From NCBI RefSeq assembly GCF_019656335.1, contig NZ_BPLZ01000012.1, forward strand, positions 56,937 to 120,936: a stretch of 64,000 nucleotides of DNA. Reading direction: 5' to 3'. The notes below the pieces were generated by a model. It did not search any database, was not told where the DNA came from, and worked only from the letters and a program-made list of their open reading frames with translations. Below, in pieces: positions 47,440 to 56,618 of this stretch (within the stretch, counting starts at the first letter, position 1; each line of letters opens with the position of its first letter). The stretch comes from Pseudomonas sp. NCCP-436. Lineage in GTDB: Bacteria; Pseudomonadota; Gammaproteobacteria; Pseudomonadales; Pseudomonadaceae. The translations under genes were made by a program, and so were the position numbers.

Positions 47440-48246
47440 ATGTTCAAAAGTACCCTCGCAGCCACCCTGGTGACCCTTTCCCTGACGGCTGCTCTGGCCC
47501 AGGCGGATGTCACGGTTCCCGAGCGGTTGAAGTCGGTGGACAAGATCGTCTACTGCGGCGCAATGGACTCGCCGCCCATGGGCTTCTTTGATGAGAAGCA
47601 GAAACCCGCCGGCATCACCGTCGAGCTGGGTGATGAAATTGCCAGGCGCCTTGGTGACAAGCGCGTGGAGTGGCGGGTGACGCCCTTCTCCGGATTGATT
47701 CCGGCGCTGATGGCGCGTCAGTGCGACATGATCGTCGATCAACTGTTCGACAAGCCCGAGCGCCGCGAAGTTATCGACATCGTCAACTACATGTATTCCA
47801 GTCAGGCCGTCACCGTGCTCAAGGGCAACCCGGTCGGCATTCACACCCTGGACGATTTGTCCGGCAAGCGCGTTGCCGTGCTCAACGGTTCCACCATTCG
47901 CACCCTGCTCGAAGCACACAACGAAAAGCTGAGCCAGGCTGGCAAGGCACCGATGATGCTGGTGGTGTTCAACGCCGATACCGATGCCTTCCAGGCACTG
48001 CGCGTCGGCCAGGCTGATGCCTATGGCACCACCATGGAAACCGCCGGCTACTACCAGAGCATGGCCCCCGAGCTGTTCGAGACCGGCGTGCCGGCCTTCG
48101 CCAAGATTCTCACCGGTTTCGGTATCCGCAAGGAGGACGGCGAGCTGAGCACAGCAGTCAGCCAGGCGCTCGACGCGATGCGCGCCGATGGCAGCTACAT
48201 GGCCCTGCTCGGCAAGTGGCACATCGAAGGCAACCGTCTGGACTGA
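47440..48246 (+). CDS. Amino-acid ABC transporter substrate-binding protein
   Basis: A 268-residue periplasmic receptor of the polar amino acid family 3 type. It has a signal peptide (cut probably after LAQA), CGAMDSPPMGFFDEKQKPAG (substrate loop), ELGDEIARRLG, and the QCDMIVDQLFDKPERREVIDIVNYM block. CAGGAG precedes the ATG at 47440. The permease gene follows after 9 bases. The substrate is not determinable; the linked GGT gene hints at glutamate-derived or gamma-glutamyl compounds. Confidence 0.9.
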   Translation: MFKSTLAATLVTLSLTAALAQADVTVPERLKSVDKIVYCGAMDSPPMGFFDEKQKPAGITVELGDEIARRLGDKRVEWRVTPFSGLIPALMARQCDMIVDQLFDKPERREVIDIVNYMYSSQAVTVLKGNPVGIHTLDDLSGKRVAVLNGSTIRTLLEAHNEKLSQAGKAPMMLVVFNADTDAFQALRVGQADAYGTTMETAGYYQSMAPELFETGVPAFAKILTGFGIRKEDGELSTAVSQALDAMRADGSYMALLGKWHIEGNRLD

Positions 48247-48255
48247 GGTAAGACG

Positions 48256-49023
48256 ATGAACTTCAACTGGGACATATTCTGGCAATACCTGCTGCAGCCC
48301 AGCGACGTATACCTCTACGGCCTCTGGCTGACCTGCGTGATTGCGGTGATGGCGATGCTGCTGGGATGCGTCCTGGGGTTGCTGGCGGCGCTTATGCGCG
48401 CCTCCAGCAATCCGCTGCTGCAGTATCCGGTGCGCTTTTACATCTGGCTGATGCGCGGCACGCCGCTGCTGGTGCAGATCGTCTTTCTCTACACCGCGCT
48501 GGCGGCTGGCGGCATCTTCCGCTTCGAGGATCTGGATCTGGGCCTGTTCATCCTGCCCGGCAACATCCAGGCAGCGATCATCGCCCTGGGCCTCAATGAA
48601 GGGGCCTATATGGCAGAGATCATCCGTTCCGGGATCAATGCGGTGGATCGCGGCCAGTACGAGGCGGGACGCTCGCTGGGGATGACCTATCCGCGGCTGA
48701 TGCGTCGCATCGTCCTGCCGCAGGCCTTCCGCGTCATCGTTCCGCCGCTGGGCAACGAATTCAACGTGATGCTCAAGAACACCACTCTGGTCAGCGTGAT
48801 CGGCGTGCAGGAGCTGCTGCTCAGCACCCAGATGATCACCTCGGCGACCTTCCGGGTGTTCGAGCTGTACCTGGTGGTGGCCATCTACTTCCTGCTGCTG
48901 ACCACGCTCTGGGGCCTGTTCCAGCGCTGGCTGGAGGCGCGCTTCGGGCGTACCGACGGGCATGTGCAGGCGGGTGGACGGATGTTCGGCCTGGGCGCCA
49001 TGAAATTTCTGAGAGGGCGTTGA
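48256..49023 (+). CDS. Amino-acid ABC transporter permease
   Basis: A 255-residue permease of the HisM/GlnP type, with five helices and the EAA loop [21 protein letters not shown] near 135-155. [20 protein letters not shown] near 60-80 is a conserved block. It probably works as a homodimer because only one permease gene is present. The ATPase gene starts 1 base after the stop. Confidence 0.9.
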   Translation: MNFNWDIFWQYLLQPSDVYLYGLWLTCVIAVMAMLLGCVLGLLAALMRASSNPLLQYPVRFYIWLMRGTPLLVQIVFLYTALAAGGIFRFEDLDLGLFILPGNIQAAIIALGLNEGAYMAEIIRSGINAVDRGQYEAGRSLGMTYPRLMRRIVLPQAFRVIVPPLGNEFNVMLKNTTLVSVIGVQELLLSTQMITSATFRVFELYLVVAIYFLLLTTLWGLFQRWLEARFGRTDGHVQAGGRMFGLGAMKFLRGR

Positions 49024-49024
49024 G

Positions 49025-49804
49025 ATGAACGCATCGGATCAAGCCTGGGTGATCCAGGCACAGGATGTGCAAAAGCGCTTCGGCGAACTGGAAATCCTCA
49101 AGGGCGTGTCGCTGAACGTGCGTCGCGGTGAGGTGGTGGTGCTGATCGGCGCCTCCGGCTCGGGCAAGACCACCTTCATTCGCTGCCTCAACTTCCTCGA
49201 GGACATCCAGGGCGGCTACGTTCTGGTCAACGGCAAGCCGATGGGCTACAGCGTGCGCCCCGACGGCAAGCGCGTACGCGACTCCGAGCGCAACATCGCG
49301 CGCATGCGCCGCGACATCGGCATGGTGTTCCAGCGCTTCAACCTGTTCCCGCACATGACCGTGCTGGAAAACATCATCGAGGCGCCGATCCAGGTGCTCG
49401 GCATCGGCCGCCGCGAGGCGGAGGAACAGGCGCGGCAGCTGCTGAGCCGTGTGCGCCTGGCGGACAAGGCTGAGCATTACCCCAGCCAGCTCTCCGGTGG
49501 CCAGCAGCAGCGCGTGGCGATCGCCCGTGCTCTGGCGATGAAGCCACAGGCCATGCTCTTCGACGAACCCACCAGTGCCCTCGACCCGGAGACCGTGGGT
49601 GAAGTGCTGCAGGTGATGAAGGAGCTGGCCGAAGAGGGCATGACCATGGTCGTCGTCACTCATGAGATGGGCTTCGCCCGTGAGGTGGCAGATCGCGTGG
49701 TGGTGCTGCACCAGGGCGAGCTGATCGAGGAGGGGCCGCCGGCTCAGGTGTTCGGTAACCCCCATCACCCGCGTACACGGGAATTTCTCAGTCGCGTTCT
49801 GTGA
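49025..49804 (+). CDS. Amino-acid ABC transporter ATP-binding protein
   Basis: A 259-residue ATPase: Walker [10 protein letters not shown] near residue 40, Q-loop [17 protein letters not shown], signature [15 protein letters not shown] and Walker [14 protein letters not shown]. It contains an additional charged stretch ([20 protein letters not shown]) between Walker A and Q-loop, as in GlnQ/HisP relatives. It completes the importer. A perfect 10-bp hairpin follows its stop. Confidence 0.93.
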   Translation: MNASDQAWVIQAQDVQKRFGELEILKGVSLNVRRGEVVVLIGASGSGKTTFIRCLNFLEDIQGGYVLVNGKPMGYSVRPDGKRVRDSERNIARMRRDIGMVFQRFNLFPHMTVLENIIEAPIQVLGIGRREAEEQARQLLSRVRLADKAEHYPSQLSGGQQQRVAIARALAMKPQAMLFDEPTSALDPETVGEVLQVMKELAEEGMTMVVVTHEMGFAREVADRVVVLHQGELIEEGPPAQVFGNPHHPRTREFLSRVL

Positions 49805-49808
49805 ACGG

Positions 49809-49832
49809 CGAGCGGCACGCCTGTGCCGCTCG
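49809..49832 (+). terminator. Hairpin between the ABC importer and GGT genes
   Basis: A perfect 10-bp stem CGAGCGGCAC / GTGCCGCTCG with a GCCT loop and weakly T-rich tail GCCTTTCGC. It probably attenuates or processes the transcript between the two parts of the block. Confidence 0.6.
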
Positions 49833-49866
49833 GCCTTTCGCTCAATCTCCGTATCGAGTTCTATTC

Positions 49867-51483
49867 ATGCTCAAGTTTTCTGCTCACGAATATCCCTACG
49901 CGTCTCAACGCCAGAGCGTGTTTGCCCGCAAGGGCATGGTGGCCACCTCGCAGCCGCTGGCGGCCGAGGCCGGTATTGCCATGTTGCGCCGTGGCGGCAA
50001 CGCGGTGGACGCCGCCATCGCCACCGCTGCTGCGCTGACGGTGGTCGAGCCCACCGGTTGCGCCATCGGTGGCGACGCCTTCGCCCTGGTCTGGATCAGG
50101 GACAAGCTGTACGGACTCGACGCCAGCGGTCATGCACCGGCGGCGCTGTCCAGCGAGGTAGTCAAGGCTGCCGGTCACGAACGCCTGCCCGTGCATGGCT
50201 GGCTGCCGGTCACCGTGCCGGGCTGTCCCTCGGCCTGGGCCGAACTGTCGCGGCGCTTCGGCAAGCTGCCGTTCGCCGAGTTGCTGCAGCCGGCCATCGA
50301 GCTGGCCCGCGACGGCTTTCCGGTGTCGCCGGTGGTTGCCCACCAGTGGCGCATCGCCTTTGACGAATACCAGGCCAGCCGCGAGGCCTTCCCCGAGCTG
50401 CAGGCCTGGTTCGATACCTACCTGATCGACGGCCAGGTGCCGGTCGCCGGGCAACTGTTCCGCAATCCGGCACAGGCGCAGACCCTGGCCGAACTGGCCG
50501 AGACCCAGTGCGAAAGCTTCTACCGCGGCGCCATCGCCGAGCGCCTGGCCAGCCATGCCGCCGCCACCGGCGGCAAGCTCGCCGCCGCCGACCTGGCCGG
50601 CTACCTGCCGCGCTGGGTCGAGCCGATCAAGGTCAACTACCGCGGCTACGATGTCTGGGAAATCCCGCCGGCCGGCCAGGGCCTGATCGCCCTGATGACC
50701 CTGAAGATCCTCGAAGGCTTCGATTTCGATCACCGCGACAGCAAGCAGACCTGGCACCGCCAGATCGAGGCGATGAAGCTGGCCTATGCCGACGGCCTGC
50801 ATTACATCACGGATCCCGAGCACATGCGCGTGCTCGCCGAGGAGCTGCTCGCCGATGACTACTGCGCCCGCCGCCGCGCGCTGATCAGCGAGCATGCCCG
50901 CGAGCCGGCCCATGGCGATCCCAGGGCCAGCGGCACGGTGTACATCGCCACGGCCGATGGCGAGGGCAACATGGTCTCGTTCATCCAGAGTGCCTATCAC
51001 GGCTTCGGCTCGGGCGTGGTGCTGCCGGACAGCGGTATCGCCCTGCAGAACCGTGGTTCGGAGTTCAGCCTAAACCCGGAGCATTCCAACTACCTGCTGC
51101 CAGGCAAGAAGACCTTCCACACCATCATTCCGGGCTTTCTCAGCAAGGGCGGCGTGGCGGTCGGCCCGTTCGGCGTGATGGGCGGCTACATGCAGCCGCA
51201 GGGGCACGTGCAGATGGTGATGAATATGGTCGACTTCGGTCTCAACCCGCAGGCAGCCCTGGATGCGCCGCGCTGGCAATGGCTGGGTGGGCAGAAGGTC
51301 GGCATCGAGCAGGAAACCTCACGCGACCTGAGCTTCGCCCTGGCCCGCTGCGGTCACCAGGTCGAGGTGGCCTGCGACCGTACCGACTACGGGCGTGGCC
51401 AGATCATCGTGCGTGATGCGCAGACCGGCGTGCTTTGCGGCGGCACCGAGCCGCGCGCCGACTCGCATATCGCCGTTTACTGA
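49867..51483 (+). CDS. ggt: Gamma-glutamyltransferase family protein
   Basis: A 538-residue Ntn-hydrolase of the GGT type. It has KGMVATSQPLAAEAGIAML and GGNAVDAAIATAAALTVVEP at the N-terminal part, and the self-cleavage nucleophile Thr357 in ASGTVYIATADGEGNMVSF. There is no signal peptide, so it should act in the cytoplasm on imported substrates, unlike periplasmic GGT. It cleaves gamma-glutamyl bonds or related amides. The ATG at 49867 has a poor ribosome site, and its expression may depend on the upstream ABC genes. Confidence 0.88.
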   Translation: MLKFSAHEYPYASQRQSVFARKGMVATSQPLAAEAGIAMLRRGGNAVDAAIATAAALTVVEPTGCAIGGDAFALVWIRDKLYGLDASGHAPAALSSEVVKAAGHERLPVHGWLPVTVPGCPSAWAELSRRFGKLPFAELLQPAIELARDGFPVSPVVAHQWRIAFDEYQASREAFPELQAWFDTYLIDGQVPVAGQLFRNPAQAQTLAELAETQCESFYRGAIAERLASHAAATGGKLAAADLAGYLPRWVEPIKVNYRGYDVWEIPPAGQGLIALMTLKILEGFDFDHRDSKQTWHRQIEAMKLAYADGLHYITDPEHMRVLAEELLADDYCARRRALISEHAREPAHGDPRASGTVYIATADGEGNMVSFIQSAYHGFGSGVVLPDSGIALQNRGSEFSLNPEHSNYLLPGKKTFHTIIPGFLSKGGVAVGPFGVMGGYMQPQGHVQMVMNMVDFGLNPQAALDAPRWQWLGGQKVGIEQETSRDLSFALARCGHQVEVACDRTDYGRGQIIVRDAQTGVLCGGTEPRADSHIAVY

Positions 51484-51493
51484 CTGGCGGCCT

Positions 51494-51514
51494 TCCCGGC
51501 CGGCATGGCCGGGA
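51494..51514. terminator. Hairpin between convergent ggt and rpiR-type genes
   Basis: A perfect 8-bp stem TCCCGGCC / GGCCGGGA with a GGCAT loop lies between the two stops. There are no T-runs. Confidence 0.5.
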
Positions 51515-51520
51515 GGGTGC

Positions 51521-52354
51521 TCAGCTGCGGTACAGCTTGAGGCTCTCGACGCGTGCCCGATAAGCGTCGAGACGCTCCTTGAGCTGGCCCTTGTGCGCAC
51601 TGGCGACGCAGTGCAGCAGCACGTTCAGGGCGCTGGTCAGTCCGCCGGTGGATTCGAGGATCAGCCCGGTCTTGGTCTTCATGGTGACGATATGCGGCGT
51701 GTCGATATGGCGGGCGATGCCGTATTCGTCGGTGAACACCACCAGATCGGTGTTCTGCTTGAGGCAGTTGTTGGCGAAGGCGATGCCGGCATCTGCATAG
51801 GGGGCGATATCCACCAGAATCACGCAGCAGCGCTGATTGTGGCTGTCCAGCCATTGCCCGAGCACGCCGCTGTAGAGGTCGAGAAACTCGACGCCGGAAC
51901 GTACCAGCGCCAGGCGGTTGGCAAAGTCCTCGGCCAGCCCGCGGATGGTCTGAAAACCGCAGACGAACACCCGCTCGGCGTTCGCCACGCGGGCCACGAT
52001 GTCGCGCCAGTGCTGGCTGCCAAGCAGATCGGCAAAGGCACGCAGGGCTTCGATCTCCTCATTGAGATGGGCCACCAGATCTTCCGGTTGCTCGACGCGG
52101 TCGATCAGCGTGGTGTTGAGCAGCGACTGCACGCGTACCTCGTCGCGCAGTTCGTCCTTCAGGCTTTTCAGCCCCTTGTAGCCGAGCCGGCGCAGGAAGC
52201 GGCTGACGGTATTGGGGCTGACCCCGCTCTTGGCCGCGAGGCTGGCACCGTTCTCGAAAGCCAGGGTTTCCAGGTTGGCCTGGATGTAGGCCCAGAGGGT
52301 GCGTTCGGCTGGTGTCAGCTTGCCTTCGAGGTGTTGCATCTTGCTATCGAGCAT
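51521..52354 (-). CDS. MurR/RpiR family transcriptional regulator
   Basis: A 277-residue regulator with an N-terminal RpiR helix-turn-helix (AAKSGVSPNTVSRFLRRLGYKG near residues 40-61) and a C-terminal SIS domain (ERVFVCGFQTIRGLAEDFANRL near 128-150). SIS domains in this family bind phosphosugars, but RpiR proteins beside amine or amino-acid genes also occur. It faces ggt convergently and diverges from the PotF-type gene, the natural target. The intergenic region to potF (228 bases) has an AT-rich core. Confidence 0.87.
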   Translation of the reverse strand: MLDSKMQHLEGKLTPAERTLWAYIQANLETLAFENGASLAAKSGVSPNTVSRFLRRLGYKGLKSLKDELRDEVRVQSLLNTTLIDRVEQPEDLVAHLNEEIEALRAFADLLGSQHWRDIVARVANAERVFVCGFQTIRGLAEDFANRLALVRSGVEFLDLYSGVLGQWLDSHNQRCCVILVDIAPYADAGIAFANNCLKQNTDLVVFTDEYGIARHIDTPHIVTMKTKTGLILESTGGLTSALNVLLHCVASAHKGQLKERLDAYRARVESLKLYRS

Positions 52355-52582
52355 GTCCGGATCCTATGTCATGCCGGATTTAATGACATTTAAATGTCAT
52401 GATGTTGATCTTTGGAAGAAATATATTCTATCCTCCAGGCGTCACGCAAAGAGATGTCGACTGGCCGACACGTCCGCGAGGCAGGCCGTCAGAAGCCTTC
52501 CCGCCCGCAGCCGACGCTCGCGCTTCCTGCCGCAACAAGCAAACGCCGCATCCGCGCGGCCACAACAGTGGAGAACAGGAAC
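52355..52582. promoter_or_regulatory. Divergent control region, rpiR-type / potF-type genes
   Basis: 228 bases with an AT-rich core (about 52373-52435) containing the dyad-like stretch ATGACATTTAAATGTCAT (52382-52399), a perfect 18-bp palindrome. This is a strong candidate operator for the adjacent RpiR-type regulator. Confidence 0.7.
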
Positions 52583-53620
52583 ATGCCCACACTGCGTCAT
52601 CTCGCCCTTTGTGTCGCCATCAGTGGCGGCCTTGTAGCCTCAACCGCCCAGGCCGCCGAAGAGCTGCGCCTGTACAACTGGGGCGACTACATCAACCCCG
52701 AAGTCCTGACCCGCTTTACCGCCGAGACCGGCATCAAGGTGTCGCTCGACACCTATGGCAGCAACGAAGAGATGCTGGCCAAGCTGCAGGCCGGCGCGCA
52801 AGGTTACGACATCGTTTTCCCCTCGGTGCATATGCACGACACCATGGCGGCCCTTGGACTGCTGGAGAAGACCGACATCAATCAGGATCCGGCCTTTACC
52901 AACATCGATCCGGCCTTCCTGCGCGCCAAGTCCGACCCCAAGGGTGAGTACTGCCTGCCCTACGCCTGGGGCACGGTGGGCATTTTCTACAACAAGAACA
53001 AGGTCTCCAAGCCGATCGAAAGCTGGGACGACTTCTTCGCCGAGGCCCAGGAGGGGAAGAAGGTCATCATGCTCGACGACATGCGCGAGACCCTCGGTGT
53101 CGGCCTGATCAAGGACGGCAAGTCGGTCAACAGCACCGAGCCAGCCGAACTCAAGCAGGCCGCCGACTGGCTGATCGAGCGCAAGCCGCTGATCTCCGCC
53201 TTCACCTACGACAGCGTGCCGATGGTGCAGTCCGGCGACGCCGCTGCCTCGCACTATTTCGTCGGCGCCATGATGTACGTGAAACAGGATCCGCAGAACC
53301 TCGCCTACGTTATCCCCAAGGAAGGCGCGACCATGTACCAGGAGGACATGTGCGTCCTCAAGAGCGCGCCGAACAAGGCCAACGCCAAGCGCTTCATGAG
53401 CTTCTTCCTGCAGCCGGAGATCGCCGCGCTGAACACCGCGCAGCAGATGAACGGCACGCCCAACAAGGAAGCCATCAAGCTGCTCCCGGCCGAGCTGCGC
53501 GACAACCCGCAGGTCAACCCGCCGGCCGAAGTAATGGCCAAGCTGCAGATCTTTGAAGATCTGGGCAAGGGTATGAGGCAGTACGACCGAGTGTGGACGC
53601 GTGTGCGTACCGCCAACTGA
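52583..53620 (+). CDS. Polyamine ABC transporter substrate-binding protein (PotF/SpuD-like)
   Basis: A 345-residue periplasmic receptor of the PotD/PotF family. It has a signal peptide (cut probably after AQA), the mature start EELRLYNWGDYINPEVL, DIVFPSVHMHDTMAALGLLE near 75-95, and the YAWGTVGIFYNKNKV loop near 120. It binds polyamines or similar cationic ligands through aromatic and acidic residues. The upstream frame (to 52412) is not coding-like; the ATG at 52583 has a GGAG/AGGAAC site. A large hairpin follows the stop. Confidence 0.88.
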   Translation: MPTLRHLALCVAISGGLVASTAQAAEELRLYNWGDYINPEVLTRFTAETGIKVSLDTYGSNEEMLAKLQAGAQGYDIVFPSVHMHDTMAALGLLEKTDINQDPAFTNIDPAFLRAKSDPKGEYCLPYAWGTVGIFYNKNKVSKPIESWDDFFAEAQEGKKVIMLDDMRETLGVGLIKDGKSVNSTEPAELKQAADWLIERKPLISAFTYDSVPMVQSGDAAASHYFVGAMMYVKQDPQNLAYVIPKEGATMYQEDMCVLKSAPNKANAKRFMSFFLQPEIAALNTAQQMNGTPNKEAIKLLPAELRDNPQVNPPAEVMAKLQIFEDLGKGMRQYDRVWTRVRTAN

Positions 53621-53670
53621 GGATGGGTTGTGCAGGCCTTTCCGGGCGCTGCACAGCCGGAGTTGTCAAT

Positions 53671-53700
53671 GGTGAGCGAAGCCCTTCGGTTTCGCTCACC
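53671..53700 (+). terminator. Hairpin between potF-type and potA-type genes
   Basis: A 10-bp stem GGTGAGCGAA / TTCGCTCACC with an internal loop. It lies 50 bases after the receptor stop and lacks a U-tract. Such structures often protect binding-protein mRNA and reduce downstream expression. Confidence 0.65.
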
Positions 53701-53756
53701 CTGCAAAGCCTGCTGCGCCCTATAGCTGGCGACCGGGCTCTCTGCCGGAGTCATCC

Positions 53757-54872
53757 ATGAGTGTTATCAACCCTGCTGCATCCGTGGTCGAAATCCGCGG
53801 TGCGGTAAAGCACTACCGTGCCCCCGAGGGACACCTGGTGCGTGCCCTAGACGGCCTTGACCTGAGCGTTGGTGCCAACGAGTTCGTTACCCTGCTGGGG
53901 CCGTCCGGCTGCGGCAAGACCACTTTGCTGCGCACCATCAGCGGCTTTGAGCAACTGGACGACGGTGAGCTGCTGATTCAGGGCCGGCCGATGAACCGGG
54001 TGCCGCCGCATCTGCGTCCGGTGCATACGGTGTTCCAGAGCTATGCGCTGTTTCCGCACATGAGCATCGGCGACAACGTTGGCTACGCGCTGGATGTGCG
54101 CGGTGTCGGCAAGTCCGAGAAGCGTCAGCGTGTCGGCCAAGCGCTGGAACTGGTTGGTTTGGCCGGTATGGAGCGACGCAAGCCGGGGCAGCTCTCCGGT
54201 GGCCAGCAGCAGCGCGTGGCCCTGGCCCGTGCCATTGTCGATCGCCCGGCGCTGTTGCTGCTCGACGAGCCGCTGTCGGCGCTCGACCGCCAGCTGCGCC
54301 AGGCCATGCAGCGCGAGCTGAAGAATCTGCAGCACGAGCTGGGCATCGCCTTCGTCTTCGTCACTCATGACCAGGAAGAAGCGCTGACCATGAGTGACCG
54401 CATCGTCGTGCTCAATGGCGGCCATATCCAGCAGATCGGCGCTCCGGCGGATATCTATCACCGTCCGGCCAATGCCTTCGTCGCCGGTTTCATTGGTGAG
54501 AGCAACCTGTTCGAGGCGCGCGTCGTCGGCCTGCGCGACGGTATCACCGAACTGAGCGACAGTCAGGGCGACCTGCTACGGGTGCGCCATCCCGGCTTGG
54601 CGCTCGGACAGCAGGTGCAGTTGATGCTACGCCCCGAGCAGTTTCACCTGCAGTGCCCGGGTGAGGGTTTTGCTGCGTTGGAAGGGCAACTGGAGCAACT
54701 GCTGTTTATCGGCCGCGACTTCGAGCTGCTGCTGCGCACTCGCAATGGCCGCATGGTCAAGGCGGTGCTGCGCGATGCCGCGCAGCACGGGGTGCAGGGC
54801 CTGCGCCCGGGTGACAGTCTGCAGCTCTGGTACGGCCTGGAGGCTGCCCACCTGATTCCGGGAGGTGCCTGA
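53757..54872 (+). CDS. Polyamine-type ABC transporter ATP-binding protein (PotA-like)
   Basis: A 371-residue ATPase: Walker [10 protein letters not shown] near residue 50, Q-loop [17 protein letters not shown], signature [15 protein letters not shown] and Walker [15 protein letters not shown]. The C-terminal TOBE domain begins near 250. It energises uptake with the two permeases encoded next. The potB-type gene starts 1 base after the stop. Confidence 0.92.
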   Translation: MSVINPAASVVEIRGAVKHYRAPEGHLVRALDGLDLSVGANEFVTLLGPSGCGKTTLLRTISGFEQLDDGELLIQGRPMNRVPPHLRPVHTVFQSYALFPHMSIGDNVGYALDVRGVGKSEKRQRVGQALELVGLAGMERRKPGQLSGGQQQRVALARAIVDRPALLLLDEPLSALDRQLRQAMQRELKNLQHELGIAFVFVTHDQEEALTMSDRIVVLNGGHIQQIGAPADIYHRPANAFVAGFIGESNLFEARVVGLRDGITELSDSQGDLLRVRHPGLALGQQVQLMLRPEQFHLQCPGEGFAALEGQLEQLLFIGRDFELLLRTRNGRMVKAVLRDAAQHGVQGLRPGDSLQLWYGLEAAHLIPGGA

Positions 54873-54873
54873 G

Positions 54874-55761
54874 ATGCTGCTGCGCGAGCGCCTGCGCCTG
54901 GTCGGCCTGCTGACCCCGGTGACCCTGATCATCGGTGTGTTCTTCCTTGCCCCGCTAAGCATCATGGCGGTCTACAGCCTGCTGGAGCCCGGCCTCTACG
55001 GCGGCGTCGAGTGGAACTTCTATCCGGACAACTTCGGCCGCGTACTGGGCTGGGCCGATGGCACCTACGAGGACTTCGACCCGGTCTATCTGGAAATCAT
55101 CCTGCGTTCGTTCAAGCTTGCCGCGCTGACCGTGCTGGCGACCCTGCTGCTGTGCTATCCGGCGGCCTTCTGGGTGGCTCGCCAGCCGGAGCGGATGCGC
55201 AACTTCTGCCTGTTCCTGATCACCCTGCCGTTCTTCACCAGCCTGATCGTGCGTCTTTACGCCTGGCTGCTGATCCTGCGTCCCAGCGGCGTGATCAACA
55301 CCACGCTGCTGGCGCTGGGTATCCACAATCCGGTCGAGTTGATCTACACCGAGACGGCGGTGCTGATCGGCATGACCTACATCTTTATCCCGTTCATGTT
55401 CATGCCCATTTACGCCAGCGTCGAGAAGCTCGACAAGCGGCTGCTGGAGGCCTCGGCGGATCTCGGCGCAAACCGCTGGCAGAGTTTCTGGCGGGTGATC
55501 TTTCCGCTAACCCTGCCGGGGATCGCCGCAGGCTCGATCATCGTGTTCATCCCCAGCCTGGGCAACTTCATCGTGCCCTCGCTACTGGGTGGCGCGCGCG
55601 TGCTGATGATCGGCAGCCTGGTTGAACAGCAGTTTCTCGCTGCGCGCAACTGGCCGTTCGGCGCCGCCCTGGCGATGCTGCTGATGGCCGCAGTACTGAT
55701 CTGCCTGGTGCTCTACGTGCTGGCCCAGGGACGCAACAGCGCACAGGAGGCCAGCCGATGA
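54874..55761 (+). CDS. Polyamine-type ABC transporter permease (PotB-like)
   Basis: A 295-residue permease with six helices. The EAA loop LLEASADLGANRWQSFWRVIFPLTLP (near 195-218) is intact. GGAGGT precedes the ATG at 54874 and overlaps the potA end; the frame's earlier GTG (54865) is less suited. It overlaps potC by four bases (ATGA), so the pair is translationally coupled. Confidence 0.92.
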   Translation: MLLRERLRLVGLLTPVTLIIGVFFLAPLSIMAVYSLLEPGLYGGVEWNFYPDNFGRVLGWADGTYEDFDPVYLEIILRSFKLAALTVLATLLLCYPAAFWVARQPERMRNFCLFLITLPFFTSLIVRLYAWLLILRPSGVINTTLLALGIHNPVELIYTETAVLIGMTYIFIPFMFMPIYASVEKLDKRLLEASADLGANRWQSFWRVIFPLTLPGIAAGSIIVFIPSLGNFIVPSLLGGARVLMIGSLVEQQFLAARNWPFGAALAMLLMAAVLICLVLYVLAQGRNSAQEASR

Positions 55762-56618
55762 ATGCCTTGCTCGCCCGTATCGCCCGCCGCCTGCTGGGCG
55801 GTTACAGCCTGCTGTTTTTCGTTTTCCTCTACCTGCCGATCGGTCTGATCGTCGCCTATTCGTTCAACAGCAACCCGATCAACATGATGATCTGGGACGG
55901 CTTCAGTCTGGACTGGTACCGCTCGCTGCTGGGACTGTCCACCAGCCTCAACGAAAACGCGCTGTATATCGATTCCACGGATCAGCTACTGGCCGCGCTG
56001 CGCACCAGCCTGGTGGTGGCGCTGACCACCACGCTGATCTCCACCCTGATTGGTACGTTCACCGCGCTGGCACTGGCACGCTATCGCTTCCGTCTGCAGA
56101 AGTTCTACCGGGTGCTGCTGTTCATGCCGATGCTGATGCCGGACATCGTGCTTGGCATCGCCCTGCTGATCTTCTTCGTCGGTGTCGGCGTGCCGCTGGG
56201 CAAGCTGTCGATCATCATCGGTCACTGCACCTTCCTGATCAGTTACGTGTTCCTGATCGTCAGTGCGCGTCTGGCCGGCATGGACACTCGTCTGGAAGAG
56301 GCTTCGGCGGATCTGGGCGCCTCGCCCTGGACCACCTTCCGCCGCGTGACGCTGCCGCAGATCCTGCCCGGGGTGATCGGTGGTGCGCTGCTGGCGTTCA
56401 TCATCTCGATGGACGATCTGGTGATCACCTACTTCATCGCCGGTGTCGACTCCACCACGCTGCCGGTCTTCATCTACGGCATGATCCGCCGCGGCATCAA
56501 GCCGGAGATCAATGCCATCGCCACGCTGCTGCTGATCGCTTCGCTGCTGATCGCCGCGCTTGGCCTGTACCTGCGCAACCGCAAGCCTGCCACCTCTCAG
56601 GATGATTCCCATGGCTAA
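55758..56618 (+). CDS. Polyamine-type ABC transporter permease (PotC-like)
   Basis: A 286-residue permease with six helices; the EAA loop EEASADLGASPWTTFRRVTLP lies near 180-200. It forms a heterodimer with the PotB-type subunit. Its last eight bases overlap the start of the DmpA-type peptidase gene, tying the peptidase to the importer. Confidence 0.92.
   Translation: MNALLARIARRLLGGYSLLFFVFLYLPIGLIVAYSFNSNPINMMIWDGFSLDWYRSLLGLSTSLNENALYIDSTDQLLAALRTSLVVALTTTLISTLIGTFTALALARYRFRLQKFYRVLLFMPMLMPDIVLGIALLIFFVGVGVPLGKLSIIIGHCTFLISYVFLIVSARLAGMDTRLEEASADLGASPWTTFRRVTLPQILPGVIGGALLAFIISMDDLVITYFIAGVDSTTLPVFIYGMIRRGIKPEINAIATLLLIASLLIAALGLYLRNRKPATSQDDSHG

Noticed and set aside
46744..48963. 739-codon open frame on the minus strand
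   Set aside because: It lies opposite three recognisable genes (GntR, receptor, permease), and its composition (His, Gln and Val rich) is that of antisense translation in GC-rich DNA. No domain is visible.
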